Shown here: piece by piece, positions 22,401 through 31,400 of the stretch
How the letters are laid out: the number at the start of each line of letters is the position of its first letter
How positions within the stretch are numbered: position 1 is the stretch's first letter
From: Mytilus californianus
Taxonomy: Eukaryota; Mollusca; Bivalvia; Mytilida; Mytilidae
Length of the DNA: 64,000 bases
Reading direction: 5' to 3'
Assembly: GCF_021869535.1 (NCBI RefSeq)
Contig: NW_026262668.1
Location: forward strand, 136,015,635 to 136,079,634
Translations under genes and position numbers: made by a program
The notes under the pieces: generated by a model
Told to the model about the DNA's origin: nothing
Database searches by the model: none
Seen by the model: only the letters and a program-made list of their open reading frames with translations

Positions 22401-25400
22401 AAGTTTTATTATTACATTTAGCTCACATTAATTTGCTCTCTTTAAACACTGAATATAATTGTCAGTACAGATTCAGTCTTACTTTTTCACAACAATAAAA
22501 ATATGTTTTTGCTAAGCTAAAACAGCAGTGCTTTCTTGGCAAAAACGTTATAAAGCTGTGTTTTCTTGGCAAAAACCTAATGTAGCAGTGTTTTCTTGGC
22601 AAAAACCTAATGTAGCAGTGTTTTCTTGGCAAAAACCTAATGTAGCAGTGTTTTCTAGGCAAAAACCTAATGTAGCAGTGTTTTCTTGGCAAAAACCTAA
22701 TGTAGCAGTGTTTTCTAGGCAAAAACCTAATGTAGCAGTGTTTTCTAGGCAAAAACTTAACATACCAGTGTTTTCTTGACAAAAACTATGAAGGATGATG
22801 AAAAGAAATAAGCATGGTTGCTCCAGATATTGAAGCATGATTTGTACTAAGGTTTTTACGAAGGAACTACAAATGAAATTTTTAAAAAGTATGGTGGTAA
22901 AAATATGAAGGATGGAGTGCTCCATCATTGTAAAGTTCTTTGCTGAAATCACTACCCACATTTATAACTTTAAAATCCATAGACAATATTCAGCTTTATG
23001 GGAAAAGAAATCCGTAGGAGTATGTAGCAATCAATGGTAGCTCCATAACAACATGCTTATAATACATGAAATGTTACAGTAGTGAAATTGAATGAATTCT
23101 GGTGCAAAGTCTATAGAAAGGTCCTTCTACTTACAATTGTTGAATGTAAGGATATTAATGCCACTTGATTGAAATTTGGATTTTTGCTCATTTCAGTATG
23201 TGATCATGGTTATTGATAGTACTGATAGAGAAAGATTATCTATTACCAAAGAAGAACTGTATAAAATGTTAAATAATGAGGTAAGAGCTATATAGAGAGA
23301 TTATCTATTACCAAAGAAGAACTGTATAAAATGTTAGATAATGAGGTAAGAGCTGTAGAGAGAGGTTATCTATTACCAAAGAAGAACTGTATAAAATGTT
23401 AGATAATGAGGTAAGAGCTGTAGAGAGAGGTTATCTATTACCAAAGAAGAACTGTATAAAATGTTAAATAATGAGGTAAGAGCTAAAGAGAGAGATTACC
23501 TATTACCAAAGAAGAACTGTATAAAATGTTAGATAATGAGGTAAGAGCTGTAGAGAGAGATTATCTATTACCAAAGAAGAACTGTATAAAATGTTAAATA
23601 ATGAGGTAAGAGCTATAGAGAGAGATTATCTATTACCAAAGAAGAACTGTATACAATGTTAGATAATGAGGTAAGAGCTATAGAGAGAGATTATCTATTA
23701 CCAAAGAAGAACTGTATACAATGTTAGATAATGAGGTAAGAGCTATATGTACAACAGAGAGGTTTATTCTTCATAGCACCAAAGGAACCTTTAGAATTAG
23801 TTATCCTGATAACCCCCAAAAAGCAGTGTCAAATTTAAATAACTAGGTAATTGACTAAGGTTTCTACTACCTTTGTAATTGAAGAAGAAATTTAATGATT
23901 CATTGATCATGAGTTTATGACTATATAGGTCAGGGATCTCCATGGAGGAACTTTCACCATGACAAAACCCCATGTCTACTGCACATTCCTCCATTTTTAT
24001 GTAAGGAATGGTGAACAGACTGATATATTGCTTACTATATTTATTTCATTATAAAATAACTAATATTTTCATTAATTGTCATTTGTCATAATTCCAATGT
24101 CAAGCCTGTTTGGCTCTCCCTTAATCAAGAATGACCACAAGCTATTCTTTAGGTTCCCAAGTCGTTTTCTAGCTATTGTTGGTAATTGTTTAGGACTTGA
24201 AAATGGGGGGATCTTTTTTTCACTATCAAATTCAGAAGTTGTGAACTGGTATCTACGTTTGCAGCATCAACAACAAGAACTTTCGTACCCGTTTTTGTAA
24301 AACGTTGAAGAAAGATTTGGAGGGCAAATGATTACAACTTAAATGGTTTGAATGACTTTAAATTGTAAATTTCATAGTAATAGACTATGCAGCATGCATC
24401 TTTCGATTCTGAATGTAAACTGGATGTATTAATTTGATTGTAAACTATGAAATGAATTTGGAATTACGATACGAAATTTCTTCAACTTATCAAGTTGCAG
24501 TTAATATTCATGTATTTACTTTCAAACCTGTAAAGTGATTCAATATTGTCGATAATTGTTGTACTCATGTTATTTGGCATGGAATTATGTTCTGTTTTAC
24601 ATCTTATTTTGTACTCTTTTGAAAAGGATGATGCTGATTGCGTAAGTCAATATAAAAGCACGAGTTCAACTTGTTAAACTTTTTCCTTCGTAACTGGATT
24701 TAAAATTTTTTAATCTAAATTTTCATCACTATTTGCTGAAACGTAACCGTAATTAAATAATGCAATAAATCGTCTAGCTTGATCAAGTGATCTCCTGTCA
24801 GGTGTGTCAATCTACCTGTACAAGTGATGAGCGATCTTTAGCCAGAAATCCTTCAGGGGTTTAAACTGTAATCAGGAGGACCCTTTGGATTATAATACAA
24901 TAAGGGTTATGCAATTACATTGCGGGGATCATTTGACTGTGGCGGAAGATAATTTAACGATCGCGGTGCACCATCATAAAACAGGTCATGGAGATCCCTG
25001 TATAGGTATTGCAGATAAATGTTTCTCTAATTTTTTCACTATTTTCACATTTCCCAACCGATTGTGAAAAAATTGTTTTCATGGGGAAAGGACTACATAT
25101 AGACTATACATTTTGTAGTACTTGAGAGATATTGTCAGGTTTCTACTACCCTTTGTACACTACAAATCAAACCTTTAGATAAGAAAGTTACGTCTAATCT
25201 CTTTACAAAGGAAAATCTGTTTATAATGTTAAAGACAGAACTATTATCTTCTATGTATAAACTGCTCAGTCACTCGGTTTTATATCACTGTCAACATAAG
25301 TTTAACAATAGAGATAGGTGTGGAGGGAGCGTACCACCCATGTATGGTAGGGTTGAGAGAGGAGAGTACACTGTATATAACTACTCAGTCACTTGGTTTT

Positions 25401-28400
25401 ATTTCACTGTCGACATAAGTTTAACAATAGAGATAGGTGCGGAGGGAGTATACCCACCAATGTATGGTAGGATTGAGAGGGGACAGTACTCTGTATAAAC
25501 TGCTCAGTCACTTGGTTTTATTTCACTGTCAACATAAGTTTAACAATAGAGGTACATGTAGGTAAGGAGGGAGTGTACCACCCATGGATGCCAGGGTTGA
25601 GGGAGGACAGTACATAGTATTTTCCTTTCCTAGTTGTAAAGATTGCTTCTGTGACTTCCATTACTGTAAAACATTTTTTCCCATAAGTTTACCATTAAAT
25701 ACAATCAGCTGAACTAAATACGGTGAAATTATTGCCAGCATTACTTAATGCAATTTCAACATGACCAATGAAATTTCAAGATTAATTATTGCAATTTCAG
25801 GAAAATCTGCATACAATAATATGTATCACATATCAGAATGCAAGTTCTGATTATTGTAATATTCACCTAGTCTCATATTTGTATTAATAAAAGTCTACAT
25901 AAATTCAGACACAGATACACCAACATTTATATACTGAAATGTAAACCTGTGGATGAAAAACACTCCACATCAATGACAAACGATTGACTATTCACTATGT
26001 ACTGTTGATTTATGTTTGGTATTTTAGGTACCAATGAAGTAATTATTTACATAGGCAACAATGGTAGTCTTTTTGGGTTCTGCATTTTCACTAAAAATAA
26101 AATCATGCAGTTGAAAAAACTGTCAAATTCTGAATTTTCAACACCTTTGGGTGTGAATAAAACTACAAAACACATACAGTGCCAAAGCTTTTTTTATTAA
26201 AAAATTTCGTTTTTTAATTCTTTATGGTTCTTGAATTTTTAAAATGGTATGAACGAAGAACACCCGTAATGTTGCACACAAAGTTTTGCCCATCATAAAG
26301 AGTTTCCTCCAAAACTACACCTATAGCCCACATTCATTTCTCACTATTTTAATTTTTTTTTCTAATTAACAACAGGGCAGCAGAAAATAGATTTACTTCT
26401 AGCTATTATCTTGAGGTAAAAACTAGGGGGTCCCTTCATATTTATTTACTTCCTTTTAACCTAAACGGCATGGTGTAGATGTTGAACATGTAATCTTTGT
26501 AAATCTGCAGACCCCCTCCTCCAAAACATATTAATATAGCAATAACAAATAGACCAATAAATATATTAATAGGTAAATTAATAAAAAAAAATAATGAGCT
26601 TGTTAATAGCTTCTCTTACTATATTTCTTCAATGTACCAGTAATATAATTGAGGATATATCTCAGACAAAGTTACATAACACTATTATATATAGTTTACC
26701 AAGGACCTACATACTAAGTAAGCTATGAACATCCTTGGGTGTACATATATGTATGTAATAATAATTTTCATGACCTCATTCATTTATATCTATCCATCAT
26801 TATAGTGTGATATATGATAGGTCGATCTACCTTGACTAATCATGATTGATATCTGTTTCCTCACAATGTTTCCTGATCTATTTCAATCATTCAAGTATTT
26901 TAATTGCTTCAGGAAAAATGTTGAGCAACTTTTATACAGATTTGTCATGTTACTAGTTTCAAATGTAATACAAGTTTAATATATCCTGAATTTGCTTCAT
27001 AACTTTATATAATCAATAAACTTTTATTTTACTTTGTATTCCATTGTGACATTTACATTAACCATGTTAACATTGTGATACAGCATGTACAACTTTACAA
27101 GTATTAAACAAGTGTCTAACAATGAAAGCAGTCAGTAATACATGACTCTACACATGTAGGTGAAATCAAGTTGTTTTCTTATTTGTAAAAACTTTAAAAT
27201 ACCAATTGCATAATTGATTGTAGATTAAAACATTCACTACAATACCTTAGCTTTAAGTTGCACAGTTTAAATTTTGTATGAAAATATTTAAGCATTAACA
27301 AATAAAAATTATCCTATAACTAAAAGATGTAGTGTTAAAATGTTATAAAGTACAGACAGTTTGGCAAATGAAGTAAGGTATAAAATAGTTTCATGAAGGG
27401 AGCAGTTACCATGGGGATAATATTCTGGACTAGAATGTCCTGTGATTTTCTTGTTATTTTTGTCAACTGAAAATAACACTTTATAAATTTGGTGCATCAG
27501 CATATGTTTTTATACGCCCGTTTACGGGACGTATTATGGTATACCGTTGTCCGTCGTCAACATGTAAGACATAAGCTCAAAAACGCTTTAACCAATTTGC
27601 ATAAAACTTTGGTGAATTGTTTATATCTATTGACGTGAGCTCCCTTTCGTTTTTTATACGACCGCAAAAATTAAAAATATTTTGGTCGTATATTGGTATG
27701 ACGTTGGCGTCGTCGTCGTCCGGCGTCGTCGTCTGGCGTCGTCCGGCGTCGTCCGAAGACACATTGGTTTTCGCACTCTAACTTTAGTTTAAGTAAATGG
27801 ATCTCCATGAAATTTTACCATAAGGTTCAATACCACGAAAGGAAGGTTGGGATTGATTTTGGGGGTTATGGTACCAACAGTTAAGGAATTAGGGGCCAAA
27901 AAGGGGCCAAAAATAAGCATTTTTGTAACTTCCAGACAATAACTTGTGTGTAAGTGTATGGATCTCTGACATTGTACCACAAGGTTCCATATCACAAAGG
28001 AAAGGCTGTAATTGATTTTGGGGGTAATTGCCTCAAAATTTTAGGAATTAGGGGCCAAAAAAGGGGCAAAAAACAAGCATTTTTCTAGTTTCATGACAAT
28101 AACTTGTGTGTAAGTGTTTGGATATTTCTGAAATTGTACTACAAGGTTCCATATCACAAAGGGAAAGCTGGAATTGAATTTGGGGGTAATTGTCCGAAAC
28201 GTTTAGGAATTGGGGGCCAAAAAGGGGCCAAAAATAAGCATTTTTCTAGTTTCCAGACAATAACTTGTGTTCAAGTGTATGGATCTCTCTGAAATTGTAC
28301 TGCAAGGTACCATACCACAAAGGGAAGGCTGGGATTGAGTTTGGGGGTGATGAATCATAAGGGGGTTCAAAAAATTTGGGGGGGGATTTTTTTTTTTTCT

Positions 28401-31400
28401 TTTTTTCCTTTTTTTTTTCTTTTAAAATTTTCCATTTTAAGTTGGTTATTTCTGATTAATATTTAAAAGCAAATAATAATGATATGGTAGGAGATACACA
28501 CCAAACAGGATGTGTAAATTATTATCTAATAAGTATTGTGCAATAGCAAGAAATTTTCAATTGCACAGTATTGCACAATAGCAAGAAATCTTCAATTGCA
28601 CAGTATTGCGCAATAGCAAGAAATCTTCAATTGCACAGTATTGCGCAATAGCAAGAAATATCCAATAGCACAATATTGCGCAATAGCAAGAAATTGTCAA
28701 TTGTACAGTATTGCGCAATAGCAAGAAATATTCAATTGCACAGTATTGTGCAAAAGAAGATACTTCGTATAAATTGCTTATTTCTTGATCAATTTCAATG
28801 GGGTTTTATTCTTGAATTCTTGGGGTTCTTTAATATGCTGAATCTAACCGTGTATTAAGTTTTTGGATTTTGGGCCCCGTTTTTAAATTGGTCCACATTG
28901 AGGTCCAAAGAGTCCAAAATTTAACTTTGTTTGATTTCATCAAAAATTGAATTATTGGGGTTCTTTGATATGCTGAATCTAACCGTGTATTTAGATTCTT
29001 AATTTTTGGTTCCGTTTTCAAATTGGTCTACATTAAGGTCCAAAGGGTCCAAAATTAAACTTAGTTTGATTTTAACAAAAATTGAATTTTTAGGGTTCTT
29101 TGATATGCTGAATCTAAACATGTATTTAGATTTTTGATTATGGGCCCAGTTTTCAAGTTGGTCCAAATCGGGGTCCAAAATTAAACTTTGTTTGATTTCA
29201 ACAAAAATTGAATATATGGGGTTCTTTGATATGCTGAATCTAACCATGTATTTAGATTTTTGATTTTTGGGCCCTGTTATCAACTTTGTCCACATTGAGG
29301 TCAAAAGGGTCCAAAATTTAACTTTGTTTGATTTCATCAAAAATTGAATTATTGGGGTTCTTTGATATGCCGAATCTGACCGTGTATTTAGATTCTTAAT
29401 TTTTGGTTCCGTTTTCAAATTGGTCTACATTAAGGTCCAAAGGGTCCAAAATTAAACTTAGTTTGATTTTAACAAAAATTGAATTTTTAGGGTTCTTTGA
29501 TATGCTGAATCTAAACATGTATTTAGATTTTTGATTATGGGCCCAGTTTTCAAGTTGGTCCAAATCGGGGTCCAAAATTAAACTTTGTTTGATTTCAACA
29601 AAAATTGAATATATGGGGTTCTTTGATATGCTGAATCTAACCATGTATTTAGATTTTTGATTTTTGGGCCCTGTTATCAACTTTGTCCACATTGAGGTCA
29701 AAAGGGTCCAAAATTTAACTTTGTTTGATTTCATCAAAAATTGAATTATTGGGGTTCTTTGATATGCCGAATCTAACCGTGTATTTAGATTCTTAATTTT
29801 TGGTTCCGTTTTCAAATTGGTCTACATTAAGGTCCAAAGGGTCCAAAATTAAACTTAGTTTGATTTTAACAAAAATTTAATTTTTAGGGTTCTTTGATAT
29901 GCTGAATCTAAACATGTATTTAGATTTTTGATTATGGGCCCAGTTTTCAAGTTGGTCCAAATCGGGGTCCAAAATTAAACTTTGTTTGATTTCATCAAAA
30001 ATTGAATATATGGGGTTCTTTGATATGCTGAATCTAACCATGTATTTAGATTTTGGATATTGGACCATAATAGGTGAATGTCCAATTTAAAATTTTTAAG
30101 TTCTTAGACCACATTCATTCTGTGTCAGAAACCTATGCTGTGTCAAATATTTAATCACAATCCAAATTCAGAGCTGTATCAAGCTTGAATGTTGTGTCCA
30201 TACTTGCCCCAACTGTTCAGGGTTCGACCTCTGCGGTCGTATCAAGCTACGCCCTGCGGAGCATTTTATTATAAATTTTAGATTTTACATTTCCAATTAA
30301 TGGGGTTTTATTCATTAAAAAAGGGGGATTTTCCAGTTTTTGAACAATAACTCAAGAATGCTTTCACCAACTTGCAAGAAATTGTGGTGAATTGTTTATA
30401 TCTATTGACATGAGCTCCCTTTCGATTTTTATAAATTTTAGATTTTACGTTTCCAAGTTACAAGGTTTTATTCATAAAAAAAGGGGGATTTTCCAGTTTT
30501 TGGACAAAAATTCAAAAATGCTTTCAGCAGTTCTTATGAAACTTTGGTGAATTGTTTATATCTATTGATGTAAGCTCTATAGAATTTTATAAATTTTACA
30601 TTTTACATTTCTGAGTTATGGGGTTTTATTTATTAAAAAAGGGGGGATTTTCCGGTTTTTGGACAATAACTCAAAAATGCTGTCAGCAATTCTCATGAAA
30701 CTTTGGTGAAATGTTTATATCTATTGATGTAAGCTCCCTTTACATTTTCATAAATTTCTAATATGACGTTGAGAATTAGTTGAAATTTATTTGTTTATAG
30801 TCTGACAACAGATTTACGAAGTATTGCGCAACAGCACAGTGTATTGCACAACAGCAAGAAATCTTTAATTGAATATAAATTCATTTCTTATAACCAATTC
30901 CAAGTTCTTTGACTAAATTTATTCAGAAACCTAAAAAGTAAAATATTTAATACAATCCAAATTCAGCCAAATTCAGACCTGTATCAAGCTTGAATATTGT
31001 GTCCATTTTTGCCCCAACTGTTCAGGGTTGGACCTCTGCGGGCGTATCCAGCTGCGCTCAGCGAAGCAGTTTATTGGATTTATCTTCATTAGGAGTATAC
31101 AAACCCAAAATTTAAAAGCCAAGGATGTATAAACATGTGATGTGCTATATGATCAAGAGGTCATTATATAGTACTCAAAATATGTTTATTTTAAAGCATG
31201 TCAAGATTATCTTTTATCATTTATTGAGGTTTATTATTCATCCCTCACAGCCATGATAATATAATACAGAGGGTTTTGTTTGAGTGTGAAACAGATGTCA
31301 ATATGTCAATTATCAATATCTGATTATTGTAGATCAAAAGTATGAAATCAATAATTTGGGTATTTAACATTTATATAAGACAAACTGTTGCTATTTTACC

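Larger units (their letters stand above)
27654..30268 (+). mobile_element. Helentron-like element of the ATACGACC type, nested
   Basis: Head TTATACGACCGCAAAAA, tail TGCGGTCGTATCAAGC ending GCATTTTA; 2,615 bp. Flanks CCCTTTCGTTTT and TTATAAATTTTAG, when joined, give exactly the uninterrupted text at about 35479-35499 (TTTCGTTTTTTATAAATTTT). Internal order: head hairpin, CGTC-rich microsatellite (27704-27760), ~160-bp repeats, T-rich run, 35-bp repeats, ~132-bp repeats, tail. This is the plus-strand counterpart of 3020-5606. Confidence 0.85.
27510..31073 (+). mobile_element. Helentron-like element of the ATACGCCCG type, split by an insertion
   Basis: Head TTATACGCCCG with hairpin TACGCCCG-TTTA-CGGG-A-CGTA; tail CGGGCGTATCCAGCTGCGCT ending GCAGTTTA and followed by TT. 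The head motif ATACGCCCG is the inverse of CGGGCGTAT in the tail. The body is ~170-bp repeats (30270-30780) and a conserved tail block (30780-31073). Interrupted at 27654-30268. Flanks are CATATGTTT on the left and TTGGATTT on the right, fitting T|T insertion. Lies in ARL5 intron 4. Confidence 0.8.

Noticed and set aside
22152-22421. 89-codon frame read as a free-standing gene
   Set aside because: Its middle is ARL5 exon 3 (22178-22325); the ends run into introns past GT/AG sites.
23281-23745. The 65-bp copies as genuine alternative exons
   Set aside because: None has a pyrimidine tract before a usable AG, so they lack acceptors; they are extra donors only.
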